A stretch of 64,000 nt of DNA from Planococcus sp. MB-3u-03 (lineage in GTDB: Bacteria; Bacillota; Bacilli; Bacillales_A; Planococcaceae), in the NCBI RefSeq assembly GCF_002833405.1, contig NZ_CP025135.1, positions 1,717,501 to 1,781,500 of the forward strand, in the 5' to 3' direction. The notes beneath the pieces were generated by a model. That model saw only the letters and a program-made list of their open reading frames with translations, searched no databases and was not told where the DNA came from. Made by a program: the position numbers and the translations under genes. Numbering within the stretch: position 1 is the first letter of the stretch; every line of letters begins with the position of its first letter. Below, piece by piece: positions 28,917 to 37,742 of the stretch.

Positions 28917-30018
28917 AAGTATTTTTTGTCGCAGCGTCTCTATCACTTGGCGCGACTGCAGGCATCTTGTTTTTCTGCAGCCAGCCTTTAAAGAGCCGGT
29001 GCAGCGGCAGCTCCAGCTTGAAATGCGCCAAAATCCCGAAAAACATCATCAAAGCCACGAGCACCAGGCTCATGCCGATATTGCCCAATACTTCATGCAA
29101 ACCGGCTTGGTCCATCCATTCAGAGAATACATCGAGCACTACATTGTGGACGAGATAAATCGCAAATGCGGCATTGCCGAGTTGATGGAACGCGTTTGGA
29201 ATAGTGACATCCTTTTTCAAATCGATCACGCCAAGCCCGATCAACAACAACATGATCGAAATGCTGGCGCTCATTTCAAAGCTGACTTCCATGAAGGGGT
29301 TCAACGCATTCATCCACGTTACAGGAAAACCGATCAATCCAAATGCGATGAATAGATACCCGATGATGACCGGTATCTTGGCATGGAGGATGAGCCACGC
29401 ACAAAACACACCCGCTATGAACATTAAATTATAGGAGGCAAACAGAAAATCGAACAGAAAATGATCGATATAAACAATGCCGATGACGCCCAATAGCGAA
29501 AGAATGCCCCAGGCGGCGAACAGCGCCTTGCCGATCAAGCGCGGGCTCAAAAACAGCACGGAGAACATTAGATAAAAATAAATCGTGTATTCCAATGACC
29601 ATGCCACGATCAAGAACGGGTCTTGCCATTCAGGATTCGGAACAAGAAAGATCGAAGTCAAAATGACATCCATATCCCGCTCCGCCCCTGTTGCGAACCA
29701 AGGCAACAGGAATGCCAAGATCAGGAACACCAAGGTCACGACCCAATACAGCGGATAAATCCGGATAAAACGGTTAATCAGGAAATCCGCTAATTGCCCT
29801 TTCTTGCCGAATTTTTGACGGTAAATATAATAAGCCATAAACCCTGACAAGGAAAAGAAATAATAGACGCCGCCCGTCAACGGCAAATAAGCCAGATTCC
29901 ACATATTGAATCCGTAGTAATCCATCATGGTCGTCGATAAATGGTGAAGCATGACCAATAACGGCACCAATGCCCTGGACAATTGAATCAGCACCAGCTT
30001 TCTTCTCACACGCCCCAC
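28915..30018 (-). CDS. Membrane acyltransferase, OafA/YrhL-like (acyltransferase 3)
   Basis: 367 residues with ten or more membrane helices. The N-terminal LSRALVPLLVMLHHLSTTM carries the conserved histidine; FFSLSGFMAYYIY, NRFIRIYPLYWVV and AFAIYLVHNVVLD are typical family motifs. It moves acetyl or other acyl groups onto extracellular polysaccharide or peptidoglycan. The start may be GTG 30018 or GTG 30009; AGAGGGG better fits 30009. No capsule genes are next to it. Confidence 0.87.
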   Translation of the reverse strand: MGRVRRKLVLIQLSRALVPLLVMLHHLSTTMMDYYGFNMWNLAYLPLTGGVYYFFSLSGFMAYYIYRQKFGKKGQLADFLINRFIRIYPLYWVVTLVFLILAFLLPWFATGAERDMDVILTSIFLVPNPEWQDPFLIVAWSLEYTIYFYLMFSVLFLSPRLIGKALFAAWGILSLLGVIGIVYIDHFLFDFLFASYNLMFIAGVFCAWLILHAKIPVIIGYLFIAFGLIGFPVTWMNALNPFMEVSFEMSASISIMLLLIGLGVIDLKKDVTIPNAFHQLGNAAFAIYLVHNVVLDVFSEWMDQAGLHEVLGNIGMSLVLVALMMFFGILAHFKLELPLHRLFKGWLQKNKMPAVAPSDRDAATKNT

Positions 30019-30179
30019 CCCTCTACCGCAAATTCAAACACTCGCCAAAAGACCTAATATAAACCATGAGCCTAATCTGTATTTAAAATTTATAGACATA
30101 ATATACCACGTTTCATTAAAACCACAAGTATTTTCTCCCATTATCTGCTAGAGCTTTGGCGCTGTCCTATTTCAGCCAT

Positions 30180-30212
30180 AAAAAAACCCGGAAACCATGG
30201 ATGGCCCGGGTC
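30180..30212 (-). terminator. Terminator of the SGNH hydrolase gene
   Basis: ACCCGG and CCGGGT enclose an inner CCAT/ATGG dyad, followed by seven T on the minus strand. Confidence 0.75.
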
Positions 30213-30219
30213 TGGTCGT

Positions 30220-30909
30220 TTATCGACGGTCTTTTATGACCGCTATACCGGTCGTCTGCAAGGTTTCTAGCAGCAATTGATGCATGATCGCATAGCCTTC
30301 CTCGTTCGGATGGATCGAATCCAGCCAAATGGACGGCACTTTTCCCATTTTCCGCGTATTCGTGACGATGACGCCTTTCGCGCCGATCGCCGAATTCCAC
30401 ATGCGGAACAGCAGGTTGGTGAAACCGAAATACTGCACTTCTTTTTTCATCGAATTATATAAACTATTCTGGACAATGAGCACTTGATCATTGCTTTTTT
30501 GTATGAATCCATAAATCTCCAACAAATTGCGGCGGTATTTCTTTTTCAATGCAGCAAACTGGCGGATCAGCTCGCTTGCGCCCCCATCGCGGTATTGACG
30601 CAGCAAGTCGTTGCCGCCGATATTCAGCAGCACGAGATCGGCTTGAGCCAATTCCGCCTGCCAATGATCGGCCCGCAGCCGTTCGACGAGGCCATCGCTC
30701 GTCAATCCATTGATGCCGAAGTTCAGCACTTCGCTATCCGGAAAGCTGTCTTCCAAATGTCTCGCAATCCCGCCCTTTGTCCCGTAGCCATAAGCTACGG
30801 AATCGCCAAGAATGACGATTTTATCTATATGTCGCGGTCTTGTCGCATTGCGTTGTTTACGTCTGAGTGCCTTTTGATAAAGGGCACTCGATCGGAAATT
30901 CTTGCCCAA
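30220..30909 (-). CDS. SGNH/GDSL family hydrolase
   Basis: 229-residue esterase or lipase. The four family blocks are seen: ILGDSVAYGYG (nucleophile serine), NFGINGLTSDG, LLNIGGNDL (oxyanion Asn) and WLDSIHPNEEGYAIM (Asp and His). A basic N-terminus without clear signal peptide suggests an intracellular enzyme. It resembles YpmR-like hydrolases of Bacillales. Substrate unknown. Confidence 0.88.
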   Translation of the reverse strand: MGKNFRSSALYQKALRRKQRNATRPRHIDKIVILGDSVAYGYGTKGGIARHLEDSFPDSEVLNFGINGLTSDGLVERLRADHWQAELAQADLVLLNIGGNDLLRQYRDGGASELIRQFAALKKKYRRNLLEIYGFIQKSNDQVLIVQNSLYNSMKKEVQYFGFTNLLFRMWNSAIGAKGVIVTNTRKMGKVPSIWLDSIHPNEEGYAIMHQLLLETLQTTGIAVIKDRR

Positions 30910-31045
30910 TCTTCTGCACGCCCCCTCGCTTTCGTATCTCTTTATTTTAGCATATCTGCCTGTTTCTTTTCCCTTTTCATGCTTATATGCATAACCTGTA
31001 GGGCTGGAAGGGTATGGACAACTAGAACATAAAGGAGGGGTGTTG

Positions 31046-32005
31046 ATGGATCAGCTTTATCTAGTTATTGGCATCATCATCGTCGTCCTCACGCTGACCG
31101 ATTTCATCTGGACGACTTTATGGGTCGACGGCGGTGCTGGGCCATTGACCCATAAGCTCACTTCCGCCTACTGGACGCTCCATAAGCAAGTGAGCCGTAA
31201 CAACTCGAAATTCCTGAGCCTCGCGGGGCCCATTATTTTGGTCTCCACCTTGGCGACATGGATTTTCCTGCTATGGGCGGGCTGGACCTTCATTTTTGCA
31301 AGTTCCAACATGATCGTCGATACCAAAGACGGCGGGCCTTTGTCGTGGGTTGAATATGCCTATTATGCAGGCTACTTGATTTTTACGCTCGGCAACGGTG
31401 AGTTCGCCCCGGATGACGGCATCTGGCAGATCGTGGCGATCTTTGCGACTGGCACCGGCATGCTATTCATTACATTTGGGGTGACTTATTTGCTGCAAGT
31501 GTTGAGCGCCGTATCGGAAAAACGTTCGCTTGCATCGAGCATCAGCGGCATTGCAAAAGATCCCGCTTCCTTCGTCAACAATTCATGGAACGGGAAAAAC
31601 TTCGACAACCTCAATCTATTGCTCGATACATTCGCGAATGAATTAAGCAATGCAGTGTCGAAATACAACGCCTATCCAGTCCTCCATTATTACCGCAGCT
31701 CGACGCATGACCGTTCGCTGCCGGTCAATATCGTCGTGTTGGATGAATCATTGACTTTTTTGAAGTACGGCATTCCGGAAGAAATTCAGCCCAATACCTT
31801 ATTGATGCAGGAACTCTCGAGCAGCATCACCAGTTATTTGGATACTTTGCATAGTTCATCGATCGACGCCTCCACCGTGATTCCGCCCCATCAAGTGCTT
31901 GCGAACCTCGACGCGTCGATTCCCACAGTGAATGCAGAATCCTATGAAAAACAATGGAATCACTTGAACGGCGCAGAAGAAAGCTCCTCGGCCTTGTGGA
32001 AATGA
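31046..32005 (+). CDS. Ion channel-like two-pore-helix membrane protein with TLGNGEF filter
   Basis: 319 residues. Three hydrophobic segments (about 5-25, 60-83, 126-152) with a re-entrant pore loop at about 105-122. YYAGYLIFTLGNGEFAP sits where potassium channels have TVGYGD (residues 114-120 here), followed by an inner-helix-like segment with glycines. The C-terminal 160 residues are soluble and predicted helical. AAAGGAGGGG precedes ATG 31046. The last codons may be affected by an indel near 31997: one extra G would extend it by about 19 residues to 32055. Ion and function are unknown. Confidence 0.72.
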   Translation: MDQLYLVIGIIIVVLTLTDFIWTTLWVDGGAGPLTHKLTSAYWTLHKQVSRNNSKFLSLAGPIILVSTLATWIFLLWAGWTFIFASSNMIVDTKDGGPLSWVEYAYYAGYLIFTLGNGEFAPDDGIWQIVAIFATGTGMLFITFGVTYLLQVLSAVSEKRSLASSISGIAKDPASFVNNSWNGKNFDNLNLLLDTFANELSNAVSKYNAYPVLHYYRSSTHDRSLPVNIVVLDESLTFLKYGIPEEIQPNTLLMQELSSSITSYLDTLHSSSIDASTVIPPHQVLANLDASIPTVNAESYEKQWNHLNGAEESSSALWK

Positions 32006-32090
32006 CGGGCGAGGAAATGGCCAGGAACATCAAACGACCTGGAATGAATAAATAGCTTTTCTGCTCCAAAGCAAACAAGTAGATGGTTGT

Positions 32091-32115
32091 AAAAGCGCCG
32101 GATCCTGGCGCTTTT
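32091..32115 (+). terminator. Terminator after the channel-like gene
   Basis: AAAAGCGCC-GGATCCT-GGCGCTTTTT: perfect 9-bp stem. Confidence 0.92.
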
Positions 32116-32222
32116 TCATTTCCTGTTTTGTCGTTGTTTCCAACAAATTAAAATAAGGTGTTTCATTTAAAAGTTTCAGGGAACAATTTGAGGGATGAGA
32201 TTTTGAAATTGGAGGCTAATCA

Positions 32223-32954
32223 ATGCAAACGACTATACCTGCTTTATTGACAAAAGAAGATTTCACGAACCGCAACGACTTGCCTGACTGGTTGCTGCGC
32301 GAATACAAAACTTTCCATGAGACGGTGACAGACAAGACCTTCCCATGCTATTTCGGCAGAAGCGGTGAATTGAAAAGCGAGCTGCGCTATGCATATATAA
32401 GCCAAGATGATTGGTCAAACTTGCCTGGAGCCGTTGCGGAATTTTTGACTTTATTCGAAGACCCGAAACATAAGCGGCATGGGCTGTTCGTGTTCGTAGA
32501 ACCTTTCGAATCGGAAGGGCCGCTGGACGCTTACCGTGAGCAGTTCTGGGAGATTCTGCAGTATCTTCATGATATGGATGATACCGAATGGCCGGAACAA
32601 GCGCCGCGTGATCCTGATCATTATTTATGGGATTTCAACTTCAAAGGGGAACCCATTTTCATCTTCGGCAATGCGCCTGCCTACAAACAGCGCCGCACCC
32701 GCCACCTCGGCAATTCGATGGTGCTCGGATTCCAGCCGAGAAGGATTTTCGAAGGACTGACAGGGACGGAAAAAGGCGGCATTATGTCGCGCGAGAAGGT
32801 TCGGGAACGTGTCGAGAAATGGGATGAATTGCCGACCCATCCAGACATCAGCCACTTTGGCGACCCTGAACATAATGAATGGAAGCAGTTCTTCATCGGA
32901 GATGATGTTGAGCCGGTCAAAGGCAAATGCCCGTTTTCGCATAAAGAACTCTAA
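32223..32954 (+). CDS. YqcI/YcgG family protein
   Basis: 243-residue protein of a family spread through Bacilli, with DKTFPCYFGRSGELKSELRY near residue 36 and FIFGNAPAYKQRRTRHLGNS near residue 145. A C-terminal CPFSHKEL resembles a heme- or metal-binding motif found in family members. The role is unknown; some relatives are associated with NO or heme chemistry by context only. The stop codon lies inside a long terminator stem. Confidence 0.82.
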   Translation: MQTTIPALLTKEDFTNRNDLPDWLLREYKTFHETVTDKTFPCYFGRSGELKSELRYAYISQDDWSNLPGAVAEFLTLFEDPKHKRHGLFVFVEPFESEGPLDAYREQFWEILQYLHDMDDTEWPEQAPRDPDHYLWDFNFKGEPIFIFGNAPAYKQRRTRHLGNSMVLGFQPRRIFEGLTGTEKGGIMSREKVRERVEKWDELPTHPDISHFGDPEHNEWKQFFIGDDVEPVKGKCPFSHKEL

Positions 32955-33006
32955 CCATAAAAAAGCGTCGGTACAGGAAAACTGTACCGACGCTTTTTTA
33001 TGGTTA
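32952..33006. terminator. Long bidirectional terminator containing both stop codons
   Basis: Perfect 25-bp stem with a GAAAA loop (32977-32981). The left arm starts with the TAA of the YqcI/YcgG gene and the right arm ends in the reverse-strand TAA of the LacI gene. Confidence 0.93.
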
Positions 33007-33990
33007 GGCTTTATTTTTTTGCCGCTCTTTAAACTTCTTAACCGTTTTGCCCTTGTCGAGTTGCAATTCATCCTCGACAGCTTGCATCTCTGTCTCTTTT
33101 CCTTCGATCTGCTGCAGCAGGCGATCCACTACTTGTTGGACAAATGGCTGTGCAGCGGTTGGCGGCTTGACGGCCGTCAATTCGGCGTCATCCCCTTCTT
33201 CAGGTTCCCCCACCACCACGATGCTGATATCTTTCGGCACTTTGAATCCAGCGCTTTTCAAGGAATCGAATAATTGCAGTCCGTCTTCGTAGCTCGCCGC
33301 GACAAACGCGCTTGTCGGTTTTTTGAATGAACGCAATTCAGCCGCAATGGCATCGAAATCGGCAGGGCTTTGTGTCGAGTGGATGCGTTTTTTGCGCAGC
33401 TTCAATTGATGATGTGCCAAGGCTTCATAATAACCTTGTAGCCTTTCACCGCCATCCGGCAAATCTCTCCCTACCCATGCGATCTGCTGGTGGTCTTTTT
33501 CAGCAAGATGGCTGGTGGCAAGATATGCCGCTTTGCGCCCGTCAAATGGTTTTACTTCATTCGCTGCTTCTTCGGCTTGCAAAAATGCACTTGTTTCATT
33601 CAAATATTCTTTCAATTCAACAGGAAGGCTACCGATGCCGATGACTCCAGCAACATCTTCCACTATAGCTTTGCTGTCTTCCACTGATTCACTGCCAGTC
33701 AATGCATGGCCCGTCAGCTGATATCCGTCAGCCTGTGCCGATTCAGCAAATTCGCGCAAGCGGGCGAATTCGTCGGGGGTGCAATCTTTCGAAAAAACAA
33801 CGGCTATGCGTTTTGGCGTTTCGGCGGGTTGAGCATTTGTGGTGCTGGCATTTCCGTAATCCAACTCAGCTAAGGCTTGCATCACTTTGTCATAAGTTTC
33901 CTTTTTAACTTGCTCAGGCCGATTCAACACCCGGGACACCGTCGTTTGAGAGACTCCTGCATGCTTCGCAACTTCTGTGGTCGATACCAT
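33004..33990 (-). CDS. LacI family transcriptional regulator
   Basis: 328-residue repressor. The helix-turn-helix and hinge (TTEVAKHAGVSQTTVSRVLN) are followed by a periplasmic-binding-protein-like sensor domain (about residues 65-300) and an unusual charged tail (GKTVKKFKERQKNKA). ATG 33990 follows AAAGGGTGG. No sugar operon is adjacent, so target and effector are unknown. Part of the sensor domain is poorly conserved. Confidence 0.87.
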   Translation of the reverse strand: MVSTTEVAKHAGVSQTTVSRVLNRPEQVKKETYDKVMQALAELDYGNASTTNAQPAETPKRIAVVFSKDCTPDEFARLREFAESAQADGYQLTGHALTGSESVEDSKAIVEDVAGVIGIGSLPVELKEYLNETSAFLQAEEAANEVKPFDGRKAAYLATSHLAEKDHQQIAWVGRDLPDGGERLQGYYEALAHHQLKLRKKRIHSTQSPADFDAIAAELRSFKKPTSAFVAASYEDGLQLFDSLKSAGFKVPKDISIVVVGEPEEGDDAELTAVKPPTAAQPFVQQVVDRLLQQIEGKETEMQAVEDELQLDKGKTVKKFKERQKNKA

Positions 33991-34008
33991 TTTTACCACC
34001 CTTTCCAT

Positions 34009-34280
34009 TCATTCATTTTGTTGAATATACTATACCACATCTAACCACGATATTCAGGAGGACATTCAAAAATTTCCGCGATCTGTAAGTTGCTCGAGGA
34101 AATATAGTGATCAATCAAAGTGGTTTCATTGAATTTAAAAATAATTCTATGAATATAATTATTCAAAATCCCCCTTCTTTATTCATTTTATTCAAATAAA
34201 ATTTGCTATTAACCCTTTCGAGATTCGCTCCTTCACCCTAGGTGTTAATTAATCATTTATACCTTTATGAATAATTTATG
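34009..34280. other. AT-rich intergenic region upstream of the LacI gene
   Basis: About 270 bases, very AT-rich, without coding signal. ATTCA/TGAAT elements recur many times and could include an autoregulatory LacI operator; no single clear dyad was picked. Confidence 0.4.
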
Positions 34281-34311
34281 AATAAAAAGCGTACAGCAAT
34301 CGCTGTACGCT
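34281..34311 (-). terminator. Terminator of the EVE-HNH-like gene
   Basis: GCGTACAGC and GCTGTACGC around a 3-nt loop, then TTTTTATT on the minus strand. Confidence 0.88.
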
Positions 34312-34318
34312 GAACTCA

Positions 34319-35209
34319 TTATTCATCAATAAAGAAATTATTTCTATGCCATCTGAAAAAAGCTGTATTCGAATCCTTCGCTGCGATGCGCAGGTTTTTC
34401 TTCAAGCCATACCGGCTCGCTTGTGGTTGAAGGGCAGCTGACATCCTGAGCGTGCCTGCCCCGGTAAAGGAAATCTGGCCGCTTTCATAAAGCGCTGCGT
34501 GATTGGCGCATAGTAACACACCATTCGCTGGGTCGATCCGTTCTGCATCACTGCTGTCTTTCCATGGTTTGCTGTAGGCCGCCTTCAGCAGAGCAGGATT
34601 GTCGAGGCTGCAAATGGCACATTTTCTTTCCCACCGCTCCATTTGCACTGCTTTAAACTGCCTCTTTAAATCTCTGAATTTTCGCCGCAGCAAGTATTCG
34701 GAATCCATCATCCAGGCAGTCAAGGAATTGTATTTTTCCTCGCGCACGGCATCGTAAACAAACTCCAATTGCTCGATATTACGCCATTTTGATGACGATA
34801 ATAACTCCAAAAACACCAATGCCAATGATTCATTGCACGGGTATACATAGCCTGAATTGCCGTTGCCGTCCGGCTGGAAAGCGGAATACTTAACCGGCAA
34901 GTGTTCTGCCACTATTTTGATGCACGAGGCAATTTCCAATGGATCGTCTAGCTCCAAGTATTCACAAGGTGCAAGCCATTCAGCATTTGGCGTGCCTACT
35001 GCCTGCTCGCGCGCATCTTCCTGGATAGTGCCGACCGCAACAAGTGCGCCCCGGACATAATGGAAGGTCCGATCCCCTTTTTGCAATGATTTTACACGTT
35101 CCCACGAATGTGGCGTGGCCCCCGATTTATCTTTCATAGGCGCCCGGAGAATTCCAAGGCGTTTTTCTTCTCTATAGGTTTCCCCCTGCATGACGATGTA
35201 GCTATTCAT
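34319..35209 (-). CDS. HNH domain protein with N-terminal EVE/PUA-like domain
   Basis: 296 residues in two parts. The first ~100 residues (MNSYIVMQGETYREEKRLGI, SWERVKSLQKGDRTFHYVRG) resemble EVE/PUA-like modules that read modified bases. The C-terminal ~105 hold an HNH_2-type zinc finger: CAIC (197, 200), then LLKAAYSKPWKDSS, RIDPANGVLLCANHAALYESG. The cysteines and the Asn and last His are present, but the first His (usually in A-H-I-K-P-W) is Tyr212. The pair suggests a modification-dependent restriction enzyme, perhaps catalytically impaired. It stands alone. Intact frame, 296 residues. Confidence 0.72.
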   Translation of the reverse strand: MNSYIVMQGETYREEKRLGILRAPMKDKSGATPHSWERVKSLQKGDRTFHYVRGALVAVGTIQEDAREQAVGTPNAEWLAPCEYLELDDPLEIASCIKIVAEHLPVKYSAFQPDGNGNSGYVYPCNESLALVFLELLSSSKWRNIEQLEFVYDAVREEKYNSLTAWMMDSEYLLRRKFRDLKRQFKAVQMERWERKCAICSLDNPALLKAAYSKPWKDSSDAERIDPANGVLLCANHAALYESGQISFTGAGTLRMSAALQPQASRYGLKKNLRIAAKDSNTAFFRWHRNNFFIDE

Positions 35210-35301
35210 TACGTGCCTCCTGACAATTGCTTTCTTCTATTCTACCATCATTTTGCCGTTTCCGCCCGGTCCCACGGCAAACAAAACGAATGATAGCCAA
35301 G

Positions 35302-35331
35302 AAAAAAACCATCTCCTAGAAGGAAATGGTT
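35302..35331 (-). terminator. Terminator of the CtaG-like gene
   Basis: AACCAT-CCT and AGG-ATGGTT arms, followed by seven T on the minus strand. Confidence 0.75.
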
Positions 35332-35332
35332 G

Positions 35333-36115
35333 TCAAACAGCGCGGACGATTCGACCAGGCGCAGTCGCCTTATACCAGCTATAGCAAAAAAGGACGATGA
35401 GGGCCAGATCGATGACATCGCCCCCATAATACATGATCAGCGCTCCCGTCTCCCCGTCGCCGGTCGTGACGCCTGCTGGAGGCATGGCATAAAGCGACTT
35501 CGCCAACACTTTATGGCCAGCAAACGCCACGATCAAGACCGCTGCGCGCAAACGGAACGAATGCCGATGGCCAGTCAAGTCGGTATATAGAATCGACCAA
35601 GTGAACACGTAAGCTGCCAATAAAATATGAATATGGACCAAGGCATAAATCCATGTCGATTGGTGCATCCATATAAACAGATCGGTTCTATAAAGAATAA
35701 ACAATCCTCCAAAATTCAAAAAAGCGGTGCTGACAGGATGGCTGGCGACTGCAATGAATCGGCTATTCAATAGACGGCTCAGACGGCGCGCGGAATTGGT
35801 CGGCAAGCCCCTCATCACTAAAGTCAACGGTTTGCCATGAAGCAATAATAGCGGTGCCAGCATGCCGAGCAGCAAATGCCCCGTCATATGGGCGGAAAAA
35901 CTTGTGTGTGTTGCATCCGCTAAAGGGCCGACCAATGACGCGCCTGCCGCAATCACGCCAGCAAACCAAAACACATAACGATGCCTGGGCCATCTTTTAT
36001 AGCGTTCATTGGTCCAAATCGCCAGCATCGGGTAAAATATCATCGCCCAGGTGAGTAATAATGCTGCTGTCAACTGAAACCAAGGTGCTATGGGTCCGAG
36101 GTAATGGTGAATCAT
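35333..36115 (-). CDS. ctaG: Cytochrome c oxidase assembly factor, CtaG family
   Basis: 260-residue membrane protein with seven or so helices. Histidine-rich membrane motifs SFSAHMTGHLLLGMLAPLLLL and VHIHILLAAYVFTW mark the Caa3_CtaG family, involved in copper insertion or assembly of caa3-type oxidase. ATG 36115 lies 4 nt after the stop of the DUF2243 gene, so the two form an operon. No oxidase subunit genes are in the window. Confidence 0.85.
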   Translation of the reverse strand: MIHHYLGPIAPWFQLTAALLLTWAMIFYPMLAIWTNERYKRWPRHRYVFWFAGVIAAGASLVGPLADATHTSFSAHMTGHLLLGMLAPLLLLHGKPLTLVMRGLPTNSARRLSRLLNSRFIAVASHPVSTAFLNFGGLFILYRTDLFIWMHQSTWIYALVHIHILLAAYVFTWSILYTDLTGHRHSFRLRAAVLIVAFAGHKVLAKSLYAMPPAGVTTGDGETGALIMYYGGDVIDLALIVLFCYSWYKATAPGRIVRAV

Positions 36116-36119
36116 CGCG

Positions 36120-36599
36120 TTATGCAGACCGCCTTTCCTTGGCGGATTTTGCAAGGACGATCCCGGCAATGAGCAAAGCTGCGCCAAATAAATTCCAGCT
36201 CAAGTCATAAGGCCATAATTCGACCTGATAACGTACCTGGTGGGTCCTGAACACCTTATGGTCAATGATGCCGTCAAACAGCTGGAATGCCCCGGCGCCG
36301 ATGAGGATTGAGGCAATCCAATACCGCATGCGGACCGCTTGCCGCCTTCTCAAGTCTGCAAACATGAATAGACCGCCGATTGCCGCAAACCAGGCAAATG
36401 AATTCAACAAACCATCTGCAAAGATGCCGATTTGCGGTGTCGCCAAATCATAGAAATGATGCCATTGAAGCAATTGGTGGAAGATCACTTCATCGACGAA
36501 CGCCATCGAGCCGATCCCGAACAATATGCCGGACCAGAAATTCCTCTTTTGGAGTTTGTGGGCCGTTTCATCTGCGATTACCTGTTCCTTACTTGCCAT
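36120..36599 (-). CDS. DUF2243 family membrane protein
   Basis: 159 residues with four membrane helices: FWSGILFGIGSMAFVDEVIF, LLNSFAWFAAIGGLFMFADL, RYWIASILIGAGAFQLFDGI, LSWNLFGAALLIAGIVL. Conserved histidines (FHQLLQWHHFY, IIDHKVFRTHQVR) suggest metal binding. AAAAAGGAGG precedes ATG 36599. It is the upstream partner of the ctaG-like gene, and this pairing suggests a role in copper handling or oxidase assembly. Confidence 0.87.
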   Translation of the reverse strand: MASKEQVIADETAHKLQKRNFWSGILFGIGSMAFVDEVIFHQLLQWHHFYDLATPQIGIFADGLLNSFAWFAAIGGLFMFADLRRRQAVRMRYWIASILIGAGAFQLFDGIIDHKVFRTHQVRYQVELWPYDLSWNLFGAALLIAGIVLAKSAKERRSA

Positions 36600-36639
36600 A
36601 TATGCGCCTCCTTTTTACTCCGCTATTCTTAGCTCAATG

Positions 36640-36666
36640 AAAAAAGAGCCTCTGGCCGGGCTCTTT
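36640..36666 (-). terminator. Terminator of the hsp20 gene
   Basis: AAAGAGCC and GGCTCTTT around a CGGCCAGA loop, then six T on the minus strand; it overlaps the stop. Confidence 0.8.
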
Positions 36667-37093
36667 ACTCGATTTCGATGCGTTTGCCATTGCCGGAGTC
36701 TTTTTCTTCCGGCTTTGGCACCGTCAATTGCAAGACACCGTCCTTGAAATTCCCTTTGATGGCCTGGTCATCGACATCACCGACATAAAAACTGCGCTTG
36801 AACGATCCAAAAGAGCGTTCCTTTCGGATGTAATGGCCTTCGTCTTCCGAAGTTTCCGAGCTTTCTTCTTTTTTGCCGCTGATTGATAAATAACCGTCTT
36901 TAAAATCGACCTGGATATCATCTTTTGAAAAACCTGGAACGTCGACCACCACTTCATACTGCCCGTTCGCTTCTTTTACGTCGACTTGCGGATAATTGCT
37001 TTCCTTAAAGAATCTGTCAAAGAAATCCGAATCCAAATCGCTTTGGAATAGTTTCGGGAAGAAATCCTCCCGCTTTCTGGGCATGAACTTCAT
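36665..37093 (-). CDS. Hsp20/alpha-crystallin family small heat shock protein
   Basis: 142-residue ATP-independent chaperone. The alpha-crystallin domain (about residues 40-130) reads YPQVDVKEANGQYEVVVDVP through GFSKDDIQVDFKDGYLSISG and ends with GVLQLTVPK, close to the A-x-x-x-n-G-v-L motif. ATG 37093 follows GAGGAGGAAG. No CIRCE element was seen upstream; a sigma-A-like promoter is about 80 bp upstream. Confidence 0.92.
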   Translation of the reverse strand: MKFMPRKREDFFPKLFQSDLDSDFFDRFFKESNYPQVDVKEANGQYEVVVDVPGFSKDDIQVDFKDGYLSISGKKEESSETSEDEGHYIRKERSFGSFKRSFYVGDVDDQAIKGNFKDGVLQLTVPKPEEKDSGNGKRIEIE

Positions 37094-37169
37094 CAGTCTT
37101 CCTCCTCGATCGCCGATTGTTTGAAACAAGGCCAGAGACTCTTCCTTATAAATGGTGCTGTTATTGTGA

Positions 37170-37196
37170 ATTATAGGTGGTTTCCAACAAAGTCAA
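37170..37196 (-). promoter_or_regulatory. Candidate promoter of hsp20
   Basis: On the minus strand, TTGACT (37196-37191), a 15-nt spacer, then TATAAT (37175-37170). The spacer is short. Confidence 0.45.
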
Positions 37197-37449
37197 CCAG
37201 TTTTACCAATTCCCAATTGTTTGACGAAAGCTTACATTCTCCCCGTCACACTGGAAAGAAACTCCTTAAGATTCCTCCTCGCTAGCTGGTCTGTTAGCCT
37301 TTTAACACAAATTTTCCTTGCTTTTATCCTTTGTTCTCAAGGCAGGTTTAAAAAAACGCGATTACAGGAATACTACAGAAAGCATATGTGTACTACTAAT
37401 AATGATTTCCCTGTTATAATGGGAGATATCACTGAAGGAGATGATAGCG
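37197..37449. other. Intergenic region, hsp20 / small gene
   Basis: About 250 bases without convincing genes. TATAAT occurs near 37411, but no matching -35 was found. Confidence 0.4.
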
Positions 37450-37647
37450 ATGGAAATGGGTACGATTAAAGGTTCGAGCATGATGGTGAAAGTAGTGCGT
37501 TCCCTTATGGAAGAAGGCTGGTCTTTTACACCGAACGAATTGGACATCATCGTCCGCGCCGAGCATCCTGAAACCGGCGAATCCATCTCCTTCCCTTCAT
37601 TCGGGAGCCTGAAAATGTGGCTTTACGAAAAAGGGCTGAGCTATTAA
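37450..37647 (+). CDS. Small protein, unknown
   Basis: 65 residues (MEMGTIKGSSMMVKVVRSLM, then WSFTPNELDIIVRAEHPETG). AAGGAG lies 10 nt upstream of ATG 37450; the ATG at 37441 is too close to it. The short globular sequence is followed by a good terminator. Not recognised. Confidence 0.65.
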   Translation: MEMGTIKGSSMMVKVVRSLMEEGWSFTPNELDIIVRAEHPETGESISFPSFGSLKMWLYEKGLSY

Positions 37648-37650
37648 CTG

Positions 37651-37695
37651 AAAAAGCTGCCCCTCTGCCGAATCGGCAGCAGGGACAGCTTTTTT
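37651..37695 (+). terminator. Terminator of the small protein gene
   Basis: AAAAAGCTG-CCC-CTGCCGA and its near complement, then six T. Confidence 0.88.
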
Positions 37696-37742
37696 GTTGG
37701 TCATTTCAAGTTCATTAGGGGCAATTCGGATCGCGTACAGGT

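Noticed and set aside
34009-34280. Repeated ATTCA/TGAAT motifs as a replication or partition site
   Set aside because: They have no regular spacing, and AT-rich sequence gives such words by chance.
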